Positions 32,216-45,208 of a stretch of 64,000 nt of DNA are shown here, piece after piece. Origin of the DNA: Hordeum vulgare subsp. vulgare (Eukaryota; Streptophyta; Magnoliopsida; Poales; Poaceae); contig NC_058522.1 in NCBI RefSeq assembly GCF_904849725.1, positions 459,670,844 through 459,734,843 of the forward strand. Direction: 5' to 3'. Numbering within the stretch: the first letter of the stretch is position 1; each line of letters starts with the position of its first letter. The position numbers and the translations under genes are program-made. The notes beneath the pieces are model-generated. The model was not told the DNA's origin. It was given only the letters and a program-made list of their open reading frames with translations, and searched no databases.

Positions 32216-32536
32216 GCGAGCGTTTAGGGGTTCATATTTGCTATGTTTGGTTGTAGATGCTCTTATGTCCTGCCTAGGAAGGTGAGACGACGACGACTCC
32301 CTAAAGATGGAATAGTGTTCTCCCCTCCCAGACCCCGTTCTGATGGTGCATTTAGCATCGTTAGTAGGCGTGTGATGGTGCATATTCGGTGGATTTGTCT
32401 TTAGTAGTATTGCTCGGATATGGTGATCGTTCGTCTTTGTTCGTTTGTCTTCAGGTTGGATTCTTCTGATCTACGCTACTCTTCATCAGTGTAGATGGCT
32501 TTTCTCGTATACTGGTCCTATGGGGCCTTAGCACGA

Positions 32537-34072
32537 TGATACGTCTTCGTCGTATCTATAATTTTTGATTGTTTCATGCCAATATTCTACAACTTTCATA
32601 TACTTTTGGCAACTTTTTATACTATTTCTGGGACTAACATATTGATCCAGTGCCCAGTGTGAGTTCCTGTTTGTTACATGTTTTTTGTTTCGCGGAATAT
32701 CCATACCAAACGAAGCCCAAACGTAATAAAAACTTATGGGGATTTTTTTGGAATATTTATGATTTTTGGGAAGAAGAATCAACGCGAGGCGATGCAGGGA
32801 GGGCCCACAAACCCTGTAGCCGCCACCAGGAGGTACGGCGGCGGTTGGCAGGCTTGTGGCCACTCCTTAAGGCAGTTGGAGCCCTTCTTTCGCCACAAGA
32901 AAGATAATATCCGGAAGAAAATCGTGTTAAAATTTCAGCCCAATCGGAGTTACGGATCTCCGGAAATTTAAGAAACGGTGAAACGCAGAATCTGGGAGCG
33001 CAGAAACAAAACGACACAGAGAGAGATATCCAATCTCGGAGGGGCTCTCGCCCCTCCGCCGCCATGGAGACCATGGACCAGAGGGGAAACCCTTCTCCCA
33101 TCTAGGGAGGAGGTCAAGGAAGAAGAAGAAGAAGGAGGGGGGCTCTCTCCCCCTATCTCCCGACGGCGCCGGAACGCCGCTCGGGACTTCATCGTGTGAC
33201 GGCGATCTACACCAACACCTCCGTCATCTTCACCAACATCTCCATCATCTTCCCCCATCTATATTCAGAGGTTAACTCTCCCGCAAACCGCTGTACCCTC
33301 TACTTGAACATGGTGCTTTATGCTACATATTATTATCCAATGATGTGTTGCTATCCTATGATGTCTGAGTAGATTATCGTTGTCCTATCGGTGATTGATG
33401 AATTGCTATGACTGGTTTAATTTGCTTGTGGTTATGTTGCTGTCCTTTGGTGCCCATCATATGATCGCGCGCGTGGATCACACCATAGGGTAAGTTGTAT
33501 GTTGTAGGACTATGTATTGACAGGCTAGAGTGACAGAAGCTTCAAACCTAGCATAGAAATTGATGCATATGGGATTGAAGGGGGACCAATATATCTTATT
33601 GCTATGGTTGGGTTTTACCTTAATGAACGTTAGTAGTTGCGGACGCTTGCTAATAGTTCCAGTCATAAGTGCATAGAATTCCAAGTAAGGGATGACATGC
33701 TAGCAGAGGCCTCTTCCACATGATACTTGCTATCGATCTAGTAACGTAGTCAATTGCTTAGCGACAATTCCGCAACCCCTACCACCACTTTTCCACACTC
33801 GTTAGACTAACGTATTTGTTTCTTTTTCTAACCAGCCCCTAGTTTTATTTACGTGTTCTTTACTTTTTTGCAAGCCTTTCCTATCACTCCTACAAAGTAC
33901 TTCTAATTTCATACTTGTTCTAGGTAAAGCGAACGTAAAGTGTGCGTAGAGTTGTATCGGTGGTCGATAGAACTTGAGGGAATATTCATCCTACGTTTAG
34001 CTCCTCGTTGGGTTCGACACTCTTACTTATCGAGAAAGGCTACAATTGATCCCCTATACTTGTGGGTTATCA
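32537..34072 (+). repeat. 5' LTR of the non-autonomous Gypsy element
   Basis: 1536 bp; starts TGATACGTCTTCGTCGTATC and ends GTGGGTTATCA, followed by AGACCTTTTTC and the primer site. Confidence 0.9.
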
Positions 34073-34083
34073 AGACCTTTTTC

Positions 34084-34101
34084 TGGCGCCGTTGCCGGGG
34101 A
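34084..34101 (+). other. tRNA-Asp primer binding site
   Basis: TGGCGCCGTTGCCGGGGA, identical to the site of the other Gypsy element at 20224. Confidence 0.9.
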
Positions 34102-34195
34102 GCAATAGCGTGGGGTGAATATTCTCGTGTGTGCTTGTGTGCTTTATCACTAAGTAGATTTATTTGTTGTTCTAAGCTGTTGTTTATCTTTAGTT

Positions 34196-34926
34196 ATGGA
34201 TATGGAACATGAAATACCAAAAAAATTAGGTGTACTTGCTACTCATGGAGATGGGGAACATCCTAAAACCCTCGATGCTCGTTACGTGGAAAATATTATA
34301 TAATTCTTTAATGATCCTAAGAAAGCCCCATTCAATTTATAATGGGATACACGTTGGATCAACGTGAATACTTTAGGGATTATCACTTGACTCAAAAAGG
34401 GAAACTTTTATGGGATCAAATCCATTTGTTGAAATGGTATGCTTGGAAACTATGCAAGAGACATGGTGTTACTTGTTGCTCTAGGATGAAGGCTCCACAC
34501 CTTCTCTTTTCTTGTGAGTTTAATGATCATAGAACCTTGGCTTCTTATGCTAATGGTATTTATGATTACTATGATGTGGATCAAATAGAAGAGTTTGTTG
34601 ATTTTATGGGTGCTTATGAAATTGAGGCTCTGTTTAAAAGGTGTGATGATAATGATGATGCTCCTTACCGATCTGAAAATTTGGCTATGCTTCGTTATTG
34701 TTATACTAATTATGAATATAATGCCCATATTGAACAATTTAAGGAGAAATTCTATGTTGTCCAAGAAGAGATTATTATTTTGTAGGTAACTATGGAAGAA
34801 GAAAATGCTGAAATTGTGAGCTCATTAGATGAAAAAGATGACGAGGAGAGCGAAGAACAAAAGGAGGAAGAACGGACTAGCTACCCGTGTCCACCTTCTA
34901 ATGAGAGTAACTCTTCTACTCATACA
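34196..34926 (+). pseudogene. Unknown ORF of the non-autonomous Gypsy element, part 1 (broken)
   Basis: A start ATG at 34196 (MDMEHEIPKKLGVLATHGDG) is followed by two stops before 34342. A long frame with QREYFRDYHLTQKGKLLWDQ, HGVTCCSRMKAPHLLFSCEF and an acidic tail (EEENAEIVSSLDEKDDEESE) runs in pieces to the Copia insertion. The ORF type is one I associate with non-autonomous Triticeae Gypsy elements; its function is not known and I see no catalytic or zinc-finger motif. Reading continues in frame on the other side of the Copia insertion, at 43846. Confidence 0.55.
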
Positions 34927-36739
34927 TGTTGGAATTATGCCCTAGAGGCAATAATAAATATAGTTATTATTATAATTCCTGTATCAAGATAATCGTTTAT
35001 TATCCATGCTATAATTGTATTGAATGAAGACTCATTTACATGTGTGGATACATAGACAAAACACCGTCCCTAGCAAGACTCTAGTTGGCTAGCCAGTTGA
35101 TCAAAGATAGTCAGTGTCTTCTGATTATGAACAAGGTGTTGTTGCTTGATAACTGGATCACGTCATTAGGAGAATCACATGATGGACTAGACCCAAACTA
35201 ATAGACGTAGCATGTTGATCGTGTCATTTTGTTGCTACTGTTTTCTGCGTGTCAAGTATTTATTCCTATGACCATGAGATCATATAACTCACTGACACCG
35301 GAGGAATGCTTTGTGTGTATCAAACGTCGCAACGTAACTGGGTGACTATAAAGATGCTCTACAGGTATCTCCGAAGGTGTTAGTTGAGTTAGTATGGATC
35401 AAGACTGGGATTTGTCACTCCGTGTGAACGGAGAGGTATCTCGGGGCCCACTCGGTAATACAACATCACACACAAGCCTTGCAAGCAATGTAACTTAGTG
35501 TAAGTTGCGGGATCTTGTATTACGAAACGAGTAAAGAGACTTGCCGGTAAACGAGATTGAAATAGGTATACGGATACTGACGATCGAATCTCGGGCAAGT
35601 AACATACCGAAGGACAAAGGGAATGACATACGGGATTATATGAATCCTTGGCACTGAGGTTCAAACGATAAGATCTTCATAGAATATGTAGGATCCAATA
35701 TGGGCATCCAGGTCCCGCTATTGGATATTGATCGAGGAGTCTCTCGGGTCATGTCTGCATAGTTCTCGAACCCGCAGGGTCTGCACACTTAAGGTTCGAC
35801 GTTGTTTTATGCGTATTTGAGTTATATGGTTGGTTACCGAATGTTGTTCGGAGTCCCGGATGAGATCACGGACGTCACGAGGGTTTCCGGAATGGTCCGG
35901 AAATGAAGATTGATATATAGGATGACCTCATTTGATTACCGGAAGGTTTTCGGAGTCACCGGGAATGTACCGGGAATGACGAATGGGTTCCGGGAGTTCA
36001 CCGGGGGGGGGACCCACCCCGGGGAAGCCCATAGGCCTTGAGGGTGGCACACCAGCCCTTAGTGGGCTGGTGGGACAGCCCAAAAGGGCTCTATGCGCCA
36101 AGAAGAGAAAATCAAGAGAAAAAAAAGGGAGGAGGTGGGAAGGAAGGGGGACTCCCTCCCACCAAACCAAGTCCAACTCGGTTTGGGGGGGGAGTCCTCC
36201 CCCTTTGGACTTGGCCGACCCCCTTGGGGCTCCTTGAGCCCCAAGGCAAGGTCCCCTCCCTCCCACCTATATATCGGAGGTTTTAGGGCTGATTTGAGAC
36301 AACTTTTCCACGGCAGCCCGACCACATACCTCCACGGTTTTTCCTCTAGATCGCGTTTCTGCGGAGCTCGGGTGCAGCCCTGCTGAGACAAGGTCATCAT
36401 CAACCTCCGGAGCGCCGTCACGCTGCCGGAGAACTCTTCTACCTCTCCGTCTCTCTTGCTGGATCAAGAAGGCCGAGATCATCGTCGAGCTGTACGTGTG
36501 CTGAACGCGGAGGTGTCGTCCGTTCGGTACTAGATCGTGGGACTGATCGCGGGATTGTTCGCGGGGCGGATCGAGGGACGTGAGGATGTTCCACTACATC
36601 AACCGCGTTCACTAACGCTTCTGCTGTACAATCTACAAGGGTACGTAGATCACTCATCCCCTCTCGTAGATGGACATCACCATGATAGGTCTTCGTGTGC
36701 GTAGGAAATTTTTTGTTTCCCATGCGACGTTCCCCAACA
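34927..36739 (+). repeat. 5' LTR of the plus-strand Copia
   Basis: 1813 bp, TGTTGGAATTATGCC to GACGTTCCCCAACA. A TATA box (TATATATC) lies at 36268-36275, about 470 bases before the LTR end. Confidence 0.95.
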
Positions 36740-37993
36740 GTGGCATCATGAGCTAGGTTCATGCGTAGATGTCTTCTAGAGTAGAACACAAAAGTTTTTG
36801 TGGGCGGTGATGTGCGTTTTGCTGCCCTCCTTAGTCTTTTCTTGATTCCGCGGTATTGTTGGATTGAAGCGGCTTGGACCGACATTACTCGTACGCTTAC
36901 GAGAGACTGGTTTCATCGTTACGAGTAACTCCGTTGCTCAAAGATGACTGGCAAGTGTCGGTTTCTCCAACTTTAGTTGAATCGGATTTGACCGAGGAGG
37001 TCCTTGGATGAGGTTAAATAGCAACTCATATATCTCCGTTGTGGTGTTTGCATAAGTAAGATGCGATCCTACTAGATAGCCATGGTCACCACGTAAAACA
37101 TGCAACAACAAAATTAGAGGACGTCTAACTTGTTTTTGCAGGGTATGCTTGTGATGTGATATGGCCAATGATGTGATGTGATATATTGGATGTATGAGAT
37201 GATCATGTTGTAATAGAAATATCGACTTGCACGTCGATGGTACGGCAACCGGCAGGAGCCATAGGGTTGTCTTTATACTAACGTGTGTGCTTGCAGATGC
37301 GTTTACTATTTTGCTAGGATGTAGCTTTAGTAGTAATAGCATGAGTAGCACGACAACCCCGATGGCAACACGTTGATGGAGATCATGGTGTGGCGCCGCT
37401 GACAAGAAGATCGTGCCGGTGCTTTGGTGATGGAGATCAAGAAGCACGTGATGATGGCCATATCATGTCACTTATGAATTGCATGTGATGTTAATCCTTT
37501 TATGCACCTTATTTTGCTTAGAACGACGGTAGCATTATGAGGTGATCTCTCACTAAAATTTCAAGACGAAATTGTGTTCTCCCCGACTGTGCACCGTTGC
37601 TACAGTTCGTCGTTTCGAGACACCACGTGATGATCGGGTGTGATAGACTCAACGTTCACATACAACGGGTGCAAAACAGTTGCGCATGCGGAACACTCGG
37701 GTTAAGCTTGACGAGCCTAGCATGTGCAGACATGGCCTCGGAACACATGAGACCGAAAGGTCGATCATGAATCATATAGATGATATGATTAGCATAGGGA
37801 TGCTTACCACTGAAACTATACTCAACTCACGTGATGATCGGACTTGAGCTAGTGTAAGTGGATCATGAACCACTCAAATGACTAGAGAGATGTACTTTTT
37901 GAGTGGGAGTTTAGCGTATAATTTGATTAAGTTAAACTCTAATTATCTTGAACATAGTCTAAGTCCACTTTGAATATATTTGTGTTGTAGATC
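36740..37993 (+). other. Primer binding site and leader of the plus-strand Copia
   Basis: TGGCATCATGAGC starts at 36741, a divergent form of the initiator tRNA-Met primer site usual for Copia (a substitution and an inserted base). The remaining 1.2 kb is untranslated leader; its short frames have no domain. Confidence 0.7.
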
Positions 37994-40900
37994 ATGGCTC
38001 ACGCGACAGTCATCCTGAATTTTAATACGTTCCTAGAGAAAGCTAAGTTGAAAGATGATGGAAGCAACTTTGTAGACTGGGCTCGTAATCTTAAGCTAAT
38101 CTTACAAGCTGGGAAGAAGGATTATGTCCTTAATGCTGCGTTAGGAGATGAACCACCCGCTACGGCTGATCAGGATGTTAAGAACGCTTGGTTAGCACGT
38201 AAGGAGGACTACTCAATAGTTCAATGTGCAGTCTTGTATGGCTTAGAACCGGGACTTCAACGTCGCTTTGAGCGTCATGGAGCATTTGAGATGTTCCAGG
38301 AGTTGGAGTTTATCTTTCAGAAGAACGCTCGGATCGAGAGGTATGAGACCTCCGATAAATTCTATGCTTGCAAGATGGAGGAAAACTCATCTGTCAGTGA
38401 ACATGTGCTCAAAATGTCTGGGTACTCAAACCGTCTAGCTGAGCTGGGGATTGAACTCCCGCAAGAAGCTATCACTGACAGAATCCTTCAATCACTGCCG
38501 CCAAGCTATAAAGGCTTTGTGTTGAACTACAATATGCAAGGGATGAACAAGTCTCCCGGCGAGTTGTTTGCGATGCTGAAAGTCGCAGAGTCTGAACTCC
38601 ATAAACAGCATCAAATGTTGATGGTGAATAAGACCACTAGTTTCAAGAGAAACGGCAAAGGCAAGAAGGGCAATTCGAAGAAGAGCGGCAAGCCTATTGC
38701 CAATCCGACGAAGAAACCCAAAGCTGGACCTAAGCCAGAAACAGAGTGTTACTATTGCAAGGGTATGGGTCACTGGAAGCGCAATTGCCCCAAGTATCTG
38801 GCAGATAAGAAGGCGGGCAAAGAAAAATCAGGTATATTTGATATACATGTTATTGATGTGTACTTAACCGGCTCTCGTAGTAGTGCCTGGGTATTCGATA
38901 CCGGTTCTGTTGCTCATATTTGCAACTCGAAACAGGAACTGCGGAATAGGCGAAGGCTGGCGAAAGATGAAGTGACGATGCGCGTAGGAAATGGTTCCAA
39001 GATTGATGCAATCGCCGTCGGCACAGTGTCACTTCAGTTACCGTCAGGATTAGTGATGAACTTAAATCATTGTTATTTAGTGCCTGCGTTGAGCATGAAC
39101 ATTATATCTGGATCTTGTTTATTGCGAGACGGTTACTCTTTTAAGTCAGAGAATAATGGTTGTTCTATTTCTATGAGTAACATCTTTTATGGTCATGCAC
39201 CGAATGTGAGAGGATTGTTCATATTGAATCTTGATAGCGATACGCATATACATAACATTGAGACCAAAAGAGTTAGAGTTAACAATGATAGCGCCATATT
39301 TTTGTGGCACTGCCGCTTGGGTCATATTGGTGTAAAGCGCATGAAGAAACTCCATGCTGATGGACTTTTGGAGTCACTTGACTTTGATTCACTTGACACG
39401 TGCGAACCATGCCTCATGGGCAAGATGACTAAGACTCCGTTCTCAGGAACAATGGAGCGTGCAAGTGACTTGTTGGAAATCATACATACCGATGTATGTG
39501 GTCCGATGAGCGTGGAGGCACGCGGCGGATATCGTTATTTTCTCACCTTCACTGACGATTTAAGTAGATATGGTTATGTCTACTTGATGAAGCACAAGTC
39601 TGAAACATTTGAAAAGTTCAAGCAATTTCAGAGTGAAGTGGAAAATCATCGTAACAAGAAGATCAAGTTCCTACGGTCTGATCGTGGGGGTGAATATGTG
39701 AGTTTCGAGTTTGGTGCTCACTTGAGACAATGTGGAATTGTTTCACAGTTAACACCGCCTGGAACACCACAGCGTAATGGTGTGTCCGAACGTCGTAATC
39801 GTACTCTATTAGAGATGGTGCGATCTATGATGTCTCTTACTGATTTGCCGTTATCATTTTGGGGCTATGCATTAGAAACAGCTGCATTCACTTTAAATAG
39901 GGCACCATCAAAATCCGTTGAGACGACACCATACGAATTGTGGTATGGCAAAAGACCAAAGTTGTCGTTTCTTAAAGTTTGGGGATGTGATGCTTATGTC
40001 AAAAAGCTTCAGCCTGAAAAGCTGGAACCCAAAGCGGAAAAGTGCATCTTCATAGGTTACCCAAAAGAGACAGTTGGGTACACCTTCTATCTCAAATCCG
40101 AGGGCAAAGTGTTTGTTGCTAAAAACGGAGCTTTTCTCAAGAAGGAGTTTCTCTCGAGAGAATTGAGTGGGAGGAAGATAGAACTTGACGAGGTTGTCGA
40201 ACCTCTCATCCCTCTGGATGGTGGCGCAGGGCAAGGGGAAACCTCTGTCATTGCGACGCCGGTTGAGGAGGAAGTTAATGATGATGATCATGAAACTCCA
40301 GTTCAAGTTTCTGTCGAACCACGCAGGTCGACGAGACCACGTGCTGCTCCAGAGTGGTACGGTAATCCCGTCTTATCAATCATGTTGTTAGACAACAATG
40401 AACCTGCGAATTATGAAGAAGCAATGGTGGGCCCAGATTCCAACAAATGGCTGGAAGCCATGAAGTCCGAGATAGGATCCATGTATGAGAACAAAGTGTG
40501 GACTTTGGAGGTACTGCCTGAGGGCTGCAAGGCCATTCAGAACAAATGGATCTTTAAGAGGAAGACGGACGCTGACGGTAATGTGACCGTTTATAAAGCT
40601 CGACTTGTGGCAAAGGGTTTTTCACAAGTTCAAGGAGTTGACTACGATGAGACTTTCTCACCCGTAGCGATGCTTAAGTCCGTCAGAATCATGTTAGCAA
40701 TAGCTGCATTTTTCGATTATGAAATCTGGCAGATGGATGTCAAAACGGCATTCCTTAACGGGTTCCTTAAGGAAGAGTTGTATATGATACAACCCGAAGG
40801 TTTTGTCGATCCTAAGAATGCTAACAAGGTGTGCAAGCTCCAGCGATCCATTTATGGACTGGTGCAAGCATCTCGGAGTTGGAACAAACGCTTTGATGAG

Positions 40901-41973
40901 GTGATCAAAGCATTTGGGTTTATACAAGTGGTTGGAGAATCTTGTATTTACAAGAAAGTGAGTGGGAGCACTGTGGCGTTTCTAATATTATATGTGGATG
41001 ACATATTACTGATTGGAAACAACGTAGAGTTTTTAGAGAGCATAAAGGATTACTTGAATAAAAGTTTCTCTATGAAGGACCTAGGAGAAGCTGCTTACAT
41101 TCTAGGCATTAAGATCTATAGGGATAGATCAAAACGCCTGATAGGACTTTCACAAAGCACATACCTTGATAAAGTTTTGAAGAGGTTCAAAATGGAACAG
41201 TCCAAGAAAGGGTTCTTGCCAGTTCTACAAGGTACGAGATTGAGTAAGACTCAGTGCCCAGCAACTGATGAAGATAGAGAGCAATGCGCTCCGTCCCCTA
41301 TGCTTCAGCCATAGGTTCTATCATGTATGCGATGCTGTGCACTAGACCGGATGTTAGCCTGGCCATAAGTATGGCAGGTAGGTTCCAAAGTAATCCAGGA
41401 GTGGATCACTGGACAGCGGTCAAGAATATCCTGAAGTACCTGAAAAGGACTAAGGAGATGTTCCTCGTGTATGGAGGTGACGAAGAGCTCGCCGTAAAAG
41501 GTTACGTCGATGCAAGCTTTGACACAGATCCGGACGACTCTAAGTCGCAAACCGGATACGTATTTATTCTTAATGGGGGTGCAGTAAGCTGGTGCAGTTC
41601 CAAGCAAAGCGTCGTAGCAGATTCTACATGTGAAGCGGAGTACATGGCTGCCTCGGAGGCGGCTAAGGAGGGTGTCTGGATGAAGCAGTTCATGATGGAT
41701 CTTGGAGTGGTGCCAAGCGCACTGAATCCAATAACCTTGTTCTGTGACAACACTGGTGTCATTGCCTTAGCAAAGGAACCACGGTTTCACAAGAAGACCA
41801 GACACATCAAACGACGCTTCAACCTCATCCGCGACTACGTCGAGGGAGAGGACGTGAATATATGCAAAGTGCACACGGATCTGAATGTAGCAGACCCGCT
41901 GACTAAACCTCTTCCACGACCAAAGCATGATCAACACCAGAACTGTATGGGTGTTAGATTTATTACAATGTAA
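37994..41973 (+). pseudogene. Copia Gag-Pol polyprotein with one frameshift
   Basis: One frame runs from ATG 37994 for 1106 codons; a second, overlapping from 41284, carries the last 229. Residue positions: Gag from 1; zinc knuckle CYYCKGMGHWKRNC at about 252-265; protease WVFDTGS with Asp at about 302; pre-integrase HHCC region (LWHCRLGH...CEPCLMGK); integrase triad near D500, D563, E599 (last spacing 35); reverse transcriptase with QMDVKTAFLNG (D about 915) and YVDD at about 1000-1003. RNase H follows in the second frame (DSTCEAEYMAA, LFCDNTGVIAL, KKTRHIKRRF). The break at about 41284-41295 is a one-base loss plus substitutions relative to the copy at 48714-52687. It would cut off RNase H, so this copy is probably not autonomous, though close. 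Confidence 0.92.
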
Positions 41974-42011
41974 TTCACATGGTGATGTGAGGGCTAGATT
42001 ATTGACTCTAG

Positions 42012-42025
42012 TGCAAGTGGGAGAC
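42012..42025 (+). other. Copia polypurine tract
   Basis: GCAAGTGGGAGAC runs up to the 3' LTR start at 42026. Confidence 0.75.
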
Positions 42026-43840
42026 TGTTCGAATTATGCCCTAGAGGCAATAATAAATATAGTTATTATTATAATTCTTGTATCAAGATAATCGTTTATT
42101 ATCCATGCTATAATTGTATTGAATGAAGACTCATTTACATGTGTGGATACATAGACAAAACACCGTCCCTAGCAAGCCTCTAGTTGGCTAGCCAGTTGAT
42201 CAAAGATAGTCAGTGTCTTCTGATTATGAACAAGGTGTTGTTGCTTGATAACTGGATCACGTCATTAGGAGAATCACGTGATGGACTAGACCCAAACTAA
42301 TAGACGTAGCATGTTGATCGTGTCATTTTGTTGCTACTGTTTTCTGCGTGTCAAGTATTTATTCCTATGACCATGAGATCATATAACTCCCTGACACCGG
42401 AGGAATGCTTTGTGTGTATCAAACGTCGCAACGTAACTGGGTGACTATAAAGATGCTCTACGGGTATCTCCGAAGGTGTTAGTTGAGTTAGTATGGATCA
42501 AGACTGGGATTTGTCACTCCGTGTGAACGGAGAGGTATCTCGGGGCCCACTCGGTAATACAACATCACACACAAGCCTTGCAAGCAATGTGACTTAGTGT
42601 AAGTTGCGGGATCTTGTATTACGGAACGAGTAAAGAGACTTGCCGGTAAACGAGATTGAAATAGGTATACGGATACTGACGATCGAATCTCGGGCAAGTA
42701 ACATACCGAAGGACAAAGGGAATGACATACGGGATTATATGAATCCTTGGCACTGAGGTTCAAACGATAAGATCTTCGTAGAATATGTAGGATCCAATAT
42801 GGGCATCCAGGTCCCGCTATTGGATATTGACCGAGGAGTCTCTCGGGTCATGTCTGCATAGTTCTCGAACCCGCAGGGTCTGCACACTTAAGGTTCGACG
42901 TTGTTTTATGCGTATTTGAGTTATATGGTTGGTTACCGAATGTTGTACGGAGTCCCAGATGAGATCACGGACATCACGAGGGTTTCCGGAATGGTCCGGA
43001 AACGAAGATTGATATATAGGATGACCTCATTTGATTACCGTAAGGTTTTCGGAGTTACCGGGAATGACGAATGGGTTCCGGGAGTTCACCGGGGGGGGGG
43101 GGGAACCCATCCCGGGGAAGCCCATAGGCCTTGAGGGTGGCACACCAGCCCTTAGTGGGCTGGTGGGACAGGCCAAAAGGGCTCTATGCGCCAAGAAGAG
43201 AAAATCAAGAGAAAAGAAAAAAAAGGGAGGAGGTGGGAAGGAAGGGGGACTCCCTCCCACCAAACCAAGTCCAACTCGGTTTGGGGGGGGGGAGTCCTCC
43301 CCCCTTGGACTCGGCCGACCCCCTTGGGGCTCCTTGAGCCCCAAGGCAAGGTCCCCTCCCTCCCACCTATATATACGGAGGTTTTAGGGCTGATTTGAGA
43401 TGACTTTTCCACGGCAGCCCGACCACATACCTCCACGGTTTTTCCTCTAGATCGCGTTTCTGCGGAGCTCGGGCGGAGCCTTGCTGAGACAAGGTCATCA
43501 TCAACCTCCGGAGCGCCGTCACGCTGCCAGAGAATTCTTCTACCTCAACGTCTCTCTTTGTGGATCAAGAAGGCCGATATCATCGTCGAGCTGTACGTGT
43601 GCTGAACGCGGAGGTGCCGTCCGTTCGGTACTAGATCGTGGGACTGACCGCGGGATTGTTCGCGGGGCGGATCGAGAGACGTGAGGACGTTCCACTACAT
43701 CAACCGCGTTCACTAACGCGTCTGCTATACGATCTACAAGGGTACGTAGATCACTCATCCCCTCTCGTAGATGGACATCACCATGATAGGTCTTCGTGTG
43801 CGTAGGAAATTTTTTGTTTCCCATGCGACGTTCCCCAACA
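42026..43840 (+). repeat. 3' LTR of the plus-strand Copia
   Basis: 1815 bp, starts TGTTCGAATTATGCC (one change from the 5' copy) and ends GACGTTCCCCAACA before the duplication ATACA. Confidence 0.95.
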
Positions 43841-43845
43841 ATACA

Positions 43846-44157
43846 TTATCTAATTTCCCTTCGTTCTTACCGAAGGATGAATGCTATGATCCCTTGGATT
43901 CGTTTGAAATATCCCTTTTTGATGAACTTGATGCTTGCTATGCTTGTGGCCATGATGCCAATATGAATGATGCTTATGAAGATGAGCTAGCTATAGTTCC
44001 TTATGTTACACATGATGATTTTGATGAATATAATATGCATGTGCTTGCTGCTCCTACTTGCAATTATTATGAGAGGAACTACATCTCCACCTCTCTATGT
44101 TTCCAATACGATAAAATTGCAAGAAACTGCTTATGCTATGTATTAGCCTTTACTTGA
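43846..44157 (+). pseudogene. Unknown ORF of the non-autonomous Gypsy element, part 2
   Basis: The frame interrupted by the Copia element at 34926 resumes here, with SNFPSFLPKDECYDPLDSFE and an acidic FDELDACYACGHDANMNDAY stretch, and ends at TGA 44155-44157. The reading frame across the target duplication is preserved. This shows that the insertion struck an ORF that was then still read through at this point. Confidence 0.55.
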
Positions 44158-45120
44158 TGTGCATGAATTGTTCTTTTATGACATGCCAATGCATAGGAAG
44201 AGAGTTAGACTTCGTCATTGCATGATATATGTTACCTTGTGCTCACTACTAAATTTCAAATCATTGCTAATTAAAATTGGCTTTGATATACCTTGGGATC
44301 CGGGTGGATCCATTACTTGAGCACTTTATGCCTAGCTTAATGGCTTTAAAGAAAGCGCTGCCTGGGAGACAACACGGAAGTTTCCGAGAGTCATTTATTT
44401 ATGTTGAGTGATTTTATTTAGTTTAAAAACAAAAAAATATAGAGGGGAACTTAAAACTTTTTCAAAAAGAGAAGCGATTGAAAGGTGATGCATTGCGGAA
44501 GTGAGGGTCGACCTTGAACACTTGTGTTCATGCTCATGGAAACAATGTAGAATTTTTCATGGAAGTTTCTCACAAAAATAATTATCCCCTTGTACAATTC
44601 CTTTGTGTTTTTAAAAATAATGTGCCAAGCAAAGCCTTTACGATTAGTTTGGGTGATAGTTGTTTCATCACGCTGAGAAAAGACAGAAACTTTCTGCTCA
44701 CGAAATTAATTTTAATTTTTATTCTGGAAGAGCTTTTGAGTTGATTCTTTTTGCTACTGATTTATATGCAAATTTTCCATACGTTCGTAATTTTTCAGAC
44801 TTTTTTAGATATCAGATGTATACGGAATATACAGATTGCTACAGACTATTCTGTTTTGACAGATTCTATTTTCTATGCATTGTTCTCTTATTCTCATGAA
44901 TCTATGGGTAGTCTCGGGGGGTATGAACCATGATGAAGTTGGATTACAGTAGATATAATGCTAATATGAATTTAGAATGAGTTCACAATAGTACTTGAAG
45001 TGGTGATTTATTTTATTATACTAACGGATCTCATGAAATTTTGTTGAGTTATGTGTGATTGAAGTTTTCAAGTTTTGGGTGAGAGCACGATGGATGAAGG
45101 AATAAGGAGAGGCAAGAGCC

Positions 45121-45208
45121 TAAGCTTGGGGATGCCCGAGGCACCCCAAGGTAATATTCAAGGAAGACTCAAGCGTCTAAGCTTGGGGATGCCCCGGAAG
45201 GCATCCCC
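45121..45208 (+). repeat. Two internal polypurine-tract copies that form hairpins
   Basis: TAAGCTTGGGGATGC occurs at 45121-45135 and 45178-45192, identical to the true tract at 55712-55726. The first can pair CTTGGGG (45125-45131) with CCCCAAG (45144-45150). The second pairs GGGGATGCC (45185-45193) with GGCATCCCC (45200-45208). Confidence 0.8.

Larger units (their letters stand above)
34927..43840 (+). mobile_element. Copia retrotransposon (BARE1/WIS/Angela type), nearly intact
   Basis: The LTRs (34927-36739 and 42026-43840) and the perfect duplication ATACA (34922-34926 and 43841-43845) define the element. The order LTR, primer site, leader, single gag-pro-int-RT-RNase H frame, polypurine tract, LTR is that of Ty1/Copia. 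Over the first ~1150 aligned LTR bases I count about 16 substitutions and one 11-base indel, so it is young. It is inserted into the ORF of the host Gypsy element. Confidence 0.95.

Noticed and set aside
36439..36885. Minus-strand frames of 90-150 codons in the Copia LTRs and leaders (also 36938-37447, 43152-43436)
   Set aside because: They recur in every copy of the LTR and leader family on the antisense strand and match no protein. They are shadows of conserved non-coding sequence.
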